64,000 nt of DNA, taken from positions 359,564 to 423,563 of the forward strand of contig NZ_CP095555.1 in the NCBI RefSeq assembly GCF_023078375.1, written 5' to 3'. A program made the translations under genes and the position numbers. Shown here one piece after another: positions 26,360 through 33,999 of the stretch (its first letter is position 1; each line of letters opens with the position of its first letter). Source of the stretch: Roseomonas gilardii subsp. gilardii. Its GTDB lineage: Bacteria > Pseudomonadota > Alphaproteobacteria > Acetobacterales > Acetobacteraceae. Under the pieces are notes generated by a model, which did not search any database, had not been told where the DNA came from, and worked only from the letters and a program-made list of their open reading frames with translations.

Positions 26360-27301
26360 TCAGCCCGGCCGGCCCCCGCGCAGGACGAGCATGGTGGCGC
26401 CCACCACCATGGCGGAACCCAGGAGCACGTCCGCGGTGGGCGCATCTCCAAAGCAGAGCCAGCCAATGGCGATCGACCAGAGCAGGCCGGTGTACTGCAC
26501 CGGTGCCAGGGCGGCTGCGCCGGCATAGGCGAGGGGGCGCATGATGAGATACTGGCACAGGCCGGAAGCCAGACCCATGCCGATCAGCCCCGTGAGGTCG
26601 GCATCCGACGGACTCTCCCAGGAGAAGAACAGCGTCGGCAGCAGCATCAGCGAGGAAAGGGCCAGGAACCAGACCGCGACCCCGGCCGTGTGATCCGTCA
26701 TCGACAGGGCACGAAGCTGGAGCATGTTGATGCCGCCGATGAAGGCGGCGGCCAGCGAGAAGAGGGCGCCGCCCTGCGCCAGGCCGCCTCCGCCCGGCTG
26801 CACCACCACCAGGACCCCGGCGAAGCCTGCCAGGACCGTGAGCCAGGACAGGAGCGAGACCTTCTCGCCCAGCAGCGGCGCCGCGAGCAGGATGACGACC
26901 AGCGGCCGCACGAAGGAGATCACGGTGGCCTCGGCCAGCGGGATCAGCCGGAAGCCGGTGAAGGACAGCATCAGCATCGCGGTCATGGTCAGCGCGTGCG
27001 CCAGATGCCGGGGCATCTTCCGTGTCCGCAGCCGGTGCAGGCTGCCGGTCATCACCAGCACCAGGATCAACGGGGGCAGGGCGAAGGCATTCCGGAAGAA
27101 GACGATCTGGTTCACCGGAAAGCGCGCTGCCTGATCCTTCACCACGCCGTTGAGGACAGAGAAGAGCGCGATGCCCAGCAGCATGATCAGCACCGCCTTG
27201 CGCAGGTTCCGCTGGTCAGGGTCCGGGACGACGCCCGTGCCGATGGCGCCCTGGCCACACGATCCTGGCGCAACATCGCCTGCGGTGCCGGATGCCTTCA
27301 T
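26360..27301 (-). CDS. DMT superfamily (EamA) permease
   Basis: 313 residues from ATG 27301. Ten hydrophobic helices in two EamA repeats: first from LRKAVLIMLLGIALFSVLNGV, with PLAEATVISFVRPLVVILLAA ending it, and second from GGALFSLAAAFIGGINMLQLRALS. EamA proteins export small metabolites or amino acids; the substrate here is not predictable. Longer in-frame starts to 27415 add a soluble Arg-rich stretch not seen in the family. Divergent from the MFS gene at 27608 across a 306-bp spacer. Confidence 0.86.
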   Translation of the reverse strand: MKASGTAGDVAPGSCGQGAIGTGVVPDPDQRNLRKAVLIMLLGIALFSVLNGVVKDQAARFPVNQIVFFRNAFALPPLILVLVMTGSLHRLRTRKMPRHLAHALTMTAMLMLSFTGFRLIPLAEATVISFVRPLVVILLAAPLLGEKVSLLSWLTVLAGFAGVLVVVQPGGGGLAQGGALFSLAAAFIGGINMLQLRALSMTDHTAGVAVWFLALSSLMLLPTLFFSWESPSDADLTGLIGMGLASGLCQYLIMRPLAYAGAAALAPVQYTGLLWSIAIGWLCFGDAPTADVLLGSAMVVGATMLVLRGGRPG

Positions 27302-27607
27302 GTGTCCGATCCCCCAGACGTGGCGCAGACCTTCATGCCCGGTGCGACTATAGGCCCGAAGCACGGGAGGGACAGGCATCAGGAATGGCCTGAAACGTCT
27401 TCCCATCCAGAGCAATGCCCAGATGCCGTGCGGAGTATGCGTTGCTGCCCGCGTCGCATGCAGCAGTACGGGGGGCGGGACGGGGGGCCATCATGCCTTC
27501 GCGATCGCGAAAGTTCGATAATATTTGTTATGTAAAATTTTTATGTTTCCTGCGGCATGGATCTGCCGGTGTCTGCCATCGCGCCACATCATGTTAGGCA
27601 TGGCAGC
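27302..27607. promoter_or_regulatory. Divergent intergenic region with perfect palindrome and A+T-rich promoter patch
   Basis: A 306-bp gap between the divergent EamA and MFS genes. TTCGCGATCGCGAA (27498-27511) is a perfect 14-bp palindrome. It is followed at once by a markedly A+T-rich stretch (about 27512-27550: GATAATATTTG, TGTAAAATTTTTATG) that probably holds the promoter of the MFS gene, whose ATG is at 27608. The left 180 bp are ordinary G+C-rich sequence in which I see no gene. Confidence 0.5.
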
Positions 27608-28858
27608 ATGCAGAAAGCACCCTTCGCCTCAACCCTGTCGGTGATCGTCGCGCTGCTCGCGGGCTTCGGCCTGCTGCAGATGGGCAACACGCTGCAAGGC
27701 ACGCTCCTGGCCGTGCGTGGCGGCATGGAAGGTTTCTCGCCCACGGCGATCGGCCTGATCGGCGGCGCCTTCTCCGCCGGCCTCATGATCGGCTCGCTCG
27801 CCGCCAGCCGGCTGATCCTGCGGGTCGGCAAGACCCGCAGCTTCGCCGCGCTGGCCTCGACAGCATCGATGGTGCCGCTGATCCATCTGCTCTGGGTCGA
27901 TCCCGCGGCCTGGGTCATCGCGCGCATGCTGACCGGCTTCTGCTTCGCCGGCCTGTTCATGGTGGTGGAAAGCTGGCTGAACGGCGCCGCCGCCAACGAG
28001 GTCCGTGGCCAGATCCTCTCCATCTACGGCATGACCGGGCTGGTCGCGGGCGTGGTCGGCCAGCTCCTGCTGCCGGCCGCCGATCCCGACGGCTTCGCGC
28101 TCTTCGCCCTGGTGTCGATCATCCTGACCACCGCGGTGCTGCCGGTCACGCTCTCCCAGGCCCAGGCACCGCCGCTGCCGGCCCAGCCGGTGCGGATCAA
28201 CCTCTTCCGGCTCCATGCCCAGTCGCCCTTCGGGCTGGTCGCGGCCTTCCTCTGCGGCATCAGCGCGGGCTCCTTCTTCGCGCTCGGCCCCCTGCTGGCG
28301 CAGTCCATCGGGCTGCCGCAACAGGGCATCGCGATCTTCATGGCCGCCGGCGCGCTGGGTGCCGCGGCGATGACCTGGCCGCTCGGCCTGCTGTCGGACC
28401 GGATCGACCGCAGGCTCCTGGTGGTGATCATCGCGTTCATCGCCGTGGGCGTGCTGGGCGCCATGGCCTTGTTCACCCCCTCCGGCGCCTCGGCCTGGGT
28501 GTATTTCGGGCTGGTCTTCGTCTTCGGCGGGCTGGTGGTGCCGACCTACAGCGTGGTCCTGGCCCATGTGAACGATTCCGTTCCGCCCGAGGAATTCGTG
28601 GCGGCCTCGGGCGGGATGCTGCTCGTCCAGGGGGCCGGTGCGGCGATCGGCCCCCTGGCGATCGGGGCCGCGATGTCCGCCTTCGGGCCGCGCAGCCTGC
28701 CCTGGATGACGGTGCTGGCACAGTTGCTGATCGCCTTCTACGGCATCTGGCGGATGACGCGCGATGCCGCTCCGGCGCGGAAGGAAGAGTTCCACGTGCA
28801 GTCGCCGACGCCGGTGGGGACGGAGCTCATCCGCGTGTCGCAGGAAGCGGCGCGCTGA
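27608..28858 (+). CDS. MFS transporter, YcaD-like
   Basis: 416 residues and twelve helices. MGNTLQGTLLAVRGGMEGFSP at helix 1-2, the LILRVGKTRSFAAL loop and WLNGAAANEVRGQILSIYGM resemble the YcaD/UMF23 branch of the major facilitator superfamily, whose substrates are unknown. ATG 27608 is preferred over an in-frame start at 27557 because the extra residues are not hydrophobic or conserved-looking. Next gene on the strand is ung, 61 bp away. Confidence 0.85.
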   Translation: MQKAPFASTLSVIVALLAGFGLLQMGNTLQGTLLAVRGGMEGFSPTAIGLIGGAFSAGLMIGSLAASRLILRVGKTRSFAALASTASMVPLIHLLWVDPAAWVIARMLTGFCFAGLFMVVESWLNGAAANEVRGQILSIYGMTGLVAGVVGQLLLPAADPDGFALFALVSIILTTAVLPVTLSQAQAPPLPAQPVRINLFRLHAQSPFGLVAAFLCGISAGSFFALGPLLAQSIGLPQQGIAIFMAAGALGAAAMTWPLGLLSDRIDRRLLVVIIAFIAVGVLGAMALFTPSGASAWVYFGLVFVFGGLVVPTYSVVLAHVNDSVPPEEFVAASGGMLLVQGAGAAIGPLAIGAAMSAFGPRSLPWMTVLAQLLIAFYGIWRMTRDAAPARKEEFHVQSPTPVGTELIRVSQEAAR

Positions 28859-28919
28859 GCCGGTGGCCCCGGCGCCCGCTTTGGCGGATAACGCGCCGCC
28901 ACAATGGGGGAGTCACGGC

Positions 28920-29663
28920 ATGGTCCCGGATCGGAAGGATGCGGAGGGGAAATCCCCCTGGGCGGAAGCCCGGGCGACACTTCCCGGGTCCTGGCGGGAT
29001 GCCATCGGCGCCGAGTTCGACACCCCCTATATGCGGGCGCTCGCAGCCTTCCTCCAGGCCGAGGCAGCCGCGGGCAAGACCATCTTCCCGCAGCCCGGGC
29101 GGATCTTCGCCGCCCTGAGACGGACCCCTCTGGACGCGGTGAAGGCCGTCATCCTCGGCCAGGACCCGTATCACCGGCCCGGACAGGCCATGGGCCTCTC
29201 CTTCTCCGTGCCGCCGGGGGTGCGGGTGCCCCCTTCCCTGCGGAACATCCACAAGGAGCTGGAAAGCGACCTCGGCATCCGCCCCCCGCCGCATGGCTGC
29301 CTGACCGCCTGGGCGGATGCCGGCGTCCTCCTGCTCAATACCGCCTTGACCGTGGAGGAAGGACGCCCCGGCAGCCATGCCCGGTCCGGCTGGCACCGTT
29401 TCACCGACCACGTCCTGGCCGCCGTGAACGCGCGACCCGTTCCCACGGCCTTCATCCTCTGGGGCAATGATGCGCGGCGCCGGGCGCCGCTGCTGGATGG
29501 CGACCGGCACCTGCTCCACCAGTCGGAGCATCCCTCGCCGCTGTCCGCCTATCGCGGCTTCTTCGGCTCCCGCCCCTTCTCCCGGGTCAACGGCTTCCTG
29601 GCCTCGAAAGGGCTGGAACCCGTGGACTGGCGCCTGGAGCATCCGGACCGGGACGTGGCCTGA
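28920..29663 (+). CDS. ung: Uracil-DNA glycosylase, family 1
   Basis: 247 residues. The catalytic water-activating motif GQDPYH is at about residues 80-85 and the DNA-intercalation loop HPSPLSAYRGFFG starts near 204; LLLNTALTVEEGRPGSH and FILWGN are family-typical. It removes uracil from DNA as the first step of base-excision repair. One departure: the usual QAHGL after the active site reads QAMGL here. Start ATG 28920; the open frame extends upstream into the MFS gene without similarity. Convergent with the M20 peptidase gene. Confidence 0.95.
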   Translation: MVPDRKDAEGKSPWAEARATLPGSWRDAIGAEFDTPYMRALAAFLQAEAAAGKTIFPQPGRIFAALRRTPLDAVKAVILGQDPYHRPGQAMGLSFSVPPGVRVPPSLRNIHKELESDLGIRPPPHGCLTAWADAGVLLLNTALTVEEGRPGSHARSGWHRFTDHVLAAVNARPVPTAFILWGNDARRRAPLLDGDRHLLHQSEHPSPLSAYRGFFGSRPFSRVNGFLASKGLEPVDWRLEHPDRDVA

Positions 29664-29686
29664 CGCCGGTCCCGGCCCCCGCGCCG

Positions 29687-30922
29687 TCAGGCGGCCAGCA
29701 GGTCCGCCAGGGTCAGCGCCACCACCTCGGTCGCCTTGCGCAGGTCGCTGAGCGGCAGCCGCTCATCCGCGCGGTGCGCATTGGCATCCTCGATGGTCCG
29801 GGGCCCGGCGCCGTAGAGCGCGGCGGGGATGCCATGGGCCGCATAGAGGCGCGCATCGGTGTAGAGCGGGACGCCCTTGGCGGTGATCGGCTCGCCCATG
29901 ACCTGGCTGGCATGGCGGCACAGAGCCTCGACCAGCCGGTCGCCGCCCGGCAGCGGCTTCAGCGGCTCGGCCAGCAGGATGCGGCGCACCTCGGCCCGGG
30001 CCTTCGGGAAGGCCGCGGCGGCATCGGCGATGACCCGGCGCAGCTCCGCCTCCGCCTCCGCCGGATTCTCCTCGGGGATCATGCGGCGGTCGAGCCGGAG
30101 CGTGACGCGGTCGGGCACGACATTGGTGTTGATGCCGCCCTTGATCAGCCCGACCGTGAGCTGCGGCGAGCCGATGCCCGCGATGGCGGAGGTCTTCGCC
30201 GCCAGCCCCTTCCGCCACTCGTACAGGGCCGAGAGGATCGCCGTGGCGGCCTCCAGCGCATCCACGCCGGTGAAGGGCATGGCCGCATGGGCGGAACGGC
30301 CGTTCACCTCCACCTCCAGATGCAGGCAGCCATTATGGGCGGTGACCACATTGTAGGAGAAGCCGGCGCTCAGCACGAGATCAGGCTTGGTGATGCCCTC
30401 GCTCAGCAGGAAGCCCGGCCCGACCTCGCCGCCCGCCTCCTCGTCATAGGTCAGGTGCAGCTCCACCGTGCCCGACAGCGGCGCGCCGGATGCCTCCAGC
30501 GCCCGGAGCGCCCAGGCATAGGTGGCGAAGTCGGATTTCGACACGGCGACGCCGCGGCCATACATCCAGCCATCCACCACCTCGGCGCCATAGGGATCGC
30601 GGGTCCAGCCCTCGCCCGGCGGCACGACGTCGCCATGGGCGTTGAGGGCGATCACCGGCCCCTCCCCCGAACCGAAGCGGCGGCGCACCACGAGGTTGGT
30701 GACGCTGATCATGCCATGCGCCCGCACCAGCGCCTCCGGCACGGCATGAAGCTCCACCTCATGGCCGAGGGCACGCAGCAGCCCGGCGGTGCGCTCGGCA
30801 TGCGGGCGGCAGTCGCCGGGCGGGTTGTCGGAGGGCATCCTGACCAGCTCGGCGAGGAACTCCGCCTGGGCGCCCTGTTCCCGGTCGAGGAAGGCGCGGA
30901 TCGATTCCTGGTGGGACATCAT
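29687..30922 (-). CDS. M20 family metallopeptidase/deacylase (ArgE/DapE-like)
   Basis: 411 residues. The two-zinc site is recognisable: ALNAHGDVVPPGEGW (His, Asp), a later YDEEAGGEVG glutamate pair, and the dimerisation domain with NGRSAHAAMPFTGVDALE. The C-terminal half gives YTDARLYAAHGIPAALYGAG and NAHRADERLPLSDL. It hydrolyses an amide, probably an N-acyl amino acid or dipeptide. Its ATG-ATG start overlaps the stop of the upstream carbamoylase-like gene (ATGA), so the two are translationally coupled and likely act in sequence. Confidence 0.9.
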   Translation of the reverse strand: MMSHQESIRAFLDREQGAQAEFLAELVRMPSDNPPGDCRPHAERTAGLLRALGHEVELHAVPEALVRAHGMISVTNLVVRRRFGSGEGPVIALNAHGDVVPPGEGWTRDPYGAEVVDGWMYGRGVAVSKSDFATYAWALRALEASGAPLSGTVELHLTYDEEAGGEVGPGFLLSEGITKPDLVLSAGFSYNVVTAHNGCLHLEVEVNGRSAHAAMPFTGVDALEAATAILSALYEWRKGLAAKTSAIAGIGSPQLTVGLIKGGINTNVVPDRVTLRLDRRMIPEENPAEAEAELRRVIADAAAAFPKARAEVRRILLAEPLKPLPGGDRLVEALCRHASQVMGEPITAKGVPLYTDARLYAAHGIPAALYGAGPRTIEDANAHRADERLPLSDLRKATEVVALTLADLLAA

Positions 30923-32187
30923 GCTCTCTGGAAAATCCGGGGTTGAAGGTTCTGCAGGGTCTCGAGGAGCAGGCGCAGCGCGGCCAGGGCGTCGGCCTCC
31001 GTGATCGCCTCTCCCGGATGATGGCTGATGCCGCCCTCGCAGCGGACGAAGATCATGCCGATGGGGCACAGCCGGGCCATGGCCAGCCCGTCATGCCCGG
31101 CACCGCTCGGCAGGCGGAACGGGCGGAGGCCGCACCGGCCGCTGGCGCGTTCCAGCGCCTCGATCAGGCCAGGGTCGCAAGGGGCCGCCGCCTCGTCATA
31201 GGTCGGCCGCAGTGACAGGGTCACGCCCCGGCGCGCCGCGATCGCGGCCAGATCCCGCCGCAGGCGTTCCGTCGCCGCGGCCCGCTGGGCGTCGCGGGGG
31301 CTGCGGAGGTCGATCGTGAAGCGGGCGCCGCCGGCGATGACATTCACGGCCCCTGGGATCGCCGTGACCTGCCCGACCGTCGCGACGAGATCCGGCTCCT
31401 CCAGCGCCAGGCGCTCCACCGCCAGGACCATCTCCGCCATGGCCGCCACGGAGTCACGGCGCAGATGCATCGGCACGGTGCCGGCATGGCCGGCGGTGCC
31501 GCCGACCTCGGCCACGAAGCGCGTGGCGCCGCTGATCGCGGTGACGATGCCGGTGGGCAGGCCCTCGGCCTCCAGCACCGGCCCCTGCTCGATATGGACC
31601 TCCAGATAGGCCAGGACCTGCTCCGGCCTGCGGGCCAGGGCCGGGATGGCCGTGGGGTCGGCGCCGAAGCGGTGGAGCGCCTCGCGCAGGCTCACCCCCT
31701 CGGCATCGCGGCTCTCCAGCGCAGCGGGGTCGAAGCCGCCGGCGATGGCGCGCGAGCCGGTCAGGGTCACGGGAAAGCGCACGCCCTCCTCGTCGCCGAA
31801 GGCCAGGACTTCCACGGCATAGGGCAGACGCCGGCCCGCCGCATGCAGGGCCGCCACCGCCTCGATGGCCACCAGCACGCCCAGCATGCCGTCATAGCGC
31901 CCGGCATGGCGCACCGTGTCGATATGCGAGCCCAGCAACAGCGCGGGCAGGCCGGGTTCCCGGCCCTCATAGCGGCCGACCACGGTGGCGGCCGCATCGA
32001 GCGAGACCGCCATCCCGGCCTCCCGCATCCATTCGGCCACCCGATCCGCCGCCGCGCGATGCTCCGGCGTGAGATAGAGGCGGGTGAGGCCATCCTCCTG
32101 GGCCGTGAAGCGGGCCAGCTCGTCCAGCCGGCGCATGAGCCTGGAACCCGGAACGGCCGTCACCTCACGCGCGATGTCCTGACTCAT
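30919..32187 (-). CDS. Zn-dependent M20 hydrolase, allantoate amidohydrolase/N-carbamoyl-amino-acid hydrolase type
   Basis: 422 residues from ATG 32187, which has AGGA 5 bp upstream (longer starts to 32253 exist). It has GSHIDTVRHAGRYDGMLGVLVAIEA, FGDEEGVRFPVTLTGSRA, EVHIEQGPVLEAEGLPTGIVTAI, a bacterial-dimerisation GTAGHAGTVPMHLRRD, and SGAGHDGLAMARLCPIGMIFVR, the full set of the hydantoinase/carbamoylase family. It would open a carbamoyl or ureido amide; allantoate and N-carbamoyl amino acids are both possible. First gene of a two-gene unit divergent from a LysR regulator, with a palindrome between. Confidence 0.9.
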   Translation of the reverse strand: MSQDIAREVTAVPGSRLMRRLDELARFTAQEDGLTRLYLTPEHRAAADRVAEWMREAGMAVSLDAAATVVGRYEGREPGLPALLLGSHIDTVRHAGRYDGMLGVLVAIEAVAALHAAGRRLPYAVEVLAFGDEEGVRFPVTLTGSRAIAGGFDPAALESRDAEGVSLREALHRFGADPTAIPALARRPEQVLAYLEVHIEQGPVLEAEGLPTGIVTAISGATRFVAEVGGTAGHAGTVPMHLRRDSVAAMAEMVLAVERLALEEPDLVATVGQVTAIPGAVNVIAGGARFTIDLRSPRDAQRAAATERLRRDLAAIAARRGVTLSLRPTYDEAAAPCDPGLIEALERASGRCGLRPFRLPSGAGHDGLAMARLCPIGMIFVRCEGGISHHPGEAITEADALAALRLLLETLQNLQPRIFQRA

Positions 32188-32257
32188 GCCGGTCCTGGCC
32201 CCCATGATCGGCTGTTCCCTCGCGGCGCGGCAGGTTGGGCGAAACGAGGCCATAGGG

Positions 32258-32272
32258 CCAATATATTATTGG
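32258..32272. promoter_or_regulatory. Palindromic operator candidate for the divergent LysR regulator
   Basis: CCAATA-TAT-TATTGG is a perfect 6-bp-arm inverted repeat, 15 bp overall. It lies 70 bp before the hydrolase start and 37 bp before the lysR-like ATG. The size and dyad fit the LysR T-N11-A class of recognition site, and the stretch is strongly A+T-rich relative to its surroundings. Confidence 0.62.
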
Positions 32273-32309
32273 ACTTGATGCATTCGCCGTATCTATCAAT
32301 GAAACGGGC

Positions 32310-33209
32310 ATGGAACTGCGACACCTGCGCTACTTCGTGGCCGTGGCCGAGGCGTTGAGCTTCACCGCCGCGGCAGCCCGGCTGGGCCTGTCGCAACCCC
32401 CTCTCAGCCAGCAGATCCAGGACCTGGAGCACGAGTTGCAGACCCGGCTGCTGCGCCGGAGCAGCCGCAAGGTCGAGCTGACCGAGGCGGGGGAAGCCTT
32501 CCTGATCCAGGCCCGCGCCATTCTCGCCCAGGCCGAGGAAGCGGCCGGACAGGCCCGCGCCATCGGCCAGGGGCGGCGGGGCCGGCTCGATATCGCGTTG
32601 ACGGGTTCGGTGCTGCTGGGGCCCCTGGCCTCCCTGGTGGCGGGGTTCGAGGCACGCTTCCCCGAGGTCGAGGTGCGCCTGCACGAGATGCCACCGCAGG
32701 AGCAGCAGGAGGCGCTGCATGCCCGCCGCGTCGATCTCAGCTTCCAGCGCTGGCCCCCGGAGGATGACGGGCTGGTGGCGGAGCGCGCCTGGGCGGAGGG
32801 GGTCTGCGTGGCGCTGCGGGACGACCATCCGCTGGCCATGCGCGACGGCCTGCGCCTTGTGGATCTGCGGGAGGAAAGGCTGGTCTTCCTGCGCCTGCGG
32901 GATCTGCGCTTCGCCTGCTACCTGCGGGATGCCTGCATCACGGCGGGTTTCGCGCCCCGGATCTCGCAGCAGGTCGTGGAGGCGCATTCCCTGCCCAGCC
33001 TCGTCGCGGCGGGCTTCGGCGTGGCGCTGGTGCCGGAAAGCCAGACCCTGCTGTCGCGCCAGGGCGTCCTCTATCGGCGGCTCATCGCCCCTTCACTGGT
33101 GGCCGACGTCCAGATGATCCGCCGGCCCGACCACAGCGCCGTGGCCGCCCGCTTCCTGGGCTTCGCCCGGGAGTTTCTCGGCCGGCAGGACCATGCCTGG
33201 GGCTGGTAG
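32310..33209 (+). CDS. LysR family transcriptional regulator
   Basis: 299 residues. The N-terminal winged helix-turn-helix is MELRHLRYFVAVAEALSFTAAAARLGLSQPPLSQQI (residues 1-36, shown broken by its key parts: LRYFVAVAE, SFTAAAARLGLSQPPLS), then a coiled linker and a two-lobed periplasmic-binding-like effector domain starting at GRRGRLDIALTGS. It is divergently arranged with the M20 hydrolase pair, which is the likely target; the inducer would be a substrate or product of those hydrolases. Confidence 0.9.
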   Translation: MELRHLRYFVAVAEALSFTAAAARLGLSQPPLSQQIQDLEHELQTRLLRRSSRKVELTEAGEAFLIQARAILAQAEEAAGQARAIGQGRRGRLDIALTGSVLLGPLASLVAGFEARFPEVEVRLHEMPPQEQQEALHARRVDLSFQRWPPEDDGLVAERAWAEGVCVALRDDHPLAMRDGLRLVDLREERLVFLRLRDLRFACYLRDACITAGFAPRISQQVVEAHSLPSLVAAGFGVALVPESQTLLSRQGVLYRRLIAPSLVADVQMIRRPDHSAVAARFLGFAREFLGRQDHAWGW

Positions 33210-33215
33210 CCGCGC

Positions 33216-33238
33216 CGGGGGAGGACGCGCCTCCCCCG
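33216..33238. terminator. Hairpin between convergent LysR and SDR genes
   Basis: CGGGGGAGG (33216-33224) pairs perfectly with CCTCCCCCG (33230-33238) around the loop ACGCG. It starts 7 bp after the LysR stop and ends 8 bp before the SDR stop on the other strand. No U-tract is visible on either side, as is common in high-G+C genomes. Confidence 0.6.
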
Positions 33239-33246
33239 CCACAGGA

Positions 33247-33999
33247 TCAGGCGGCGGTCAGTCCCGAACCGAGGAAGCCGCCATCCACCGCGAGGACATG
33301 CCCCGTGATGTAGCTGGCATCCTCCGAGCACAGGAAGGCCGCGGCCCCCGCCATCTCCTCCGGCAGCGCGTAGCGGCCCAGCGGCGTGCGCTGTGCCCAG
33401 CCGGCCCGGCTTTCCGGGGAATGCATCCGGCGCACCAGCGGCGTGTCCACCGGGCCGGGGGCCAGCACATTGACGCGGATACCACTGGCGGCAAGATCGA
33501 CCGCCATCACCTTGCTCAGCGTGACCACGCCGCCCTTGGAGGCACCGTAGGCGGAGCGATGGAAGTTGCCGGTCATGCCCGAGACGCTGGCGATGTTCAC
33601 GATGGAGCCGCCGCCGCCCTCCCGCATCGCGCGGGCGCAGGCCTGCCCGACCACGAAGGTGCCGCGCAGGTTGACGGCAATGATGCGGTCGAAAAGCTCG
33701 ACCGGCGTGTCGAGAAAGTCCCGCTCCGTCCCCGTTCCGGCCGAGTTGACCAGGCAGTCCAGCCGCCCATGGCGGTCGAGGACCTGCGCCACCAGCTCCC
33801 GCACCTGCTCCGGATCGGACACATCCGTCCGGATCGGGTCGATCTCCTGGCCGGAAAGCCGCTCCGTGTTCGCCGACAGGTCCGCGGCGACGACCCTGGC
33901 GCCTTCCTCCAGGAGGCGGCGGGCAATGGCATCGCCGATGCCGGAAAGCCCGCCGGTGACGATGGCGACCTTGCCTTCAAGACGGTTCCGCATGCTCAT
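33247..33999 (-). CDS. Short-chain dehydrogenase/reductase
   Basis: 250 residues, classical SDR. The cofactor motif is VTGGLSGIGDAIA (TGxxxGIG), followed by ADLSAN suggesting NAD preference, NSAGTG, the catalytic Ser in ASVSGMTG, and YGASKGG with Tyr and Lys. The C-terminus ends HVLAVDGGFLGSG. Its ATG overlaps the stop of the TRAP permease gene (ATGA), so it is the last gene of the TRAP operon and probably oxidises or reduces the imported acid or its derivative. Confidence 0.9.
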   Translation of the reverse strand: MSMRNRLEGKVAIVTGGLSGIGDAIARRLLEEGARVVAADLSANTERLSGQEIDPIRTDVSDPEQVRELVAQVLDRHGRLDCLVNSAGTGTERDFLDTPVELFDRIIAVNLRGTFVVGQACARAMREGGGGSIVNIASVSGMTGNFHRSAYGASKGGVVTLSKVMAVDLAASGIRVNVLAPGPVDTPLVRRMHSPESRAGWAQRTPLGRYALPEEMAGAAAFLCSEDASYITGHVLAVDGGFLGSGLTAA

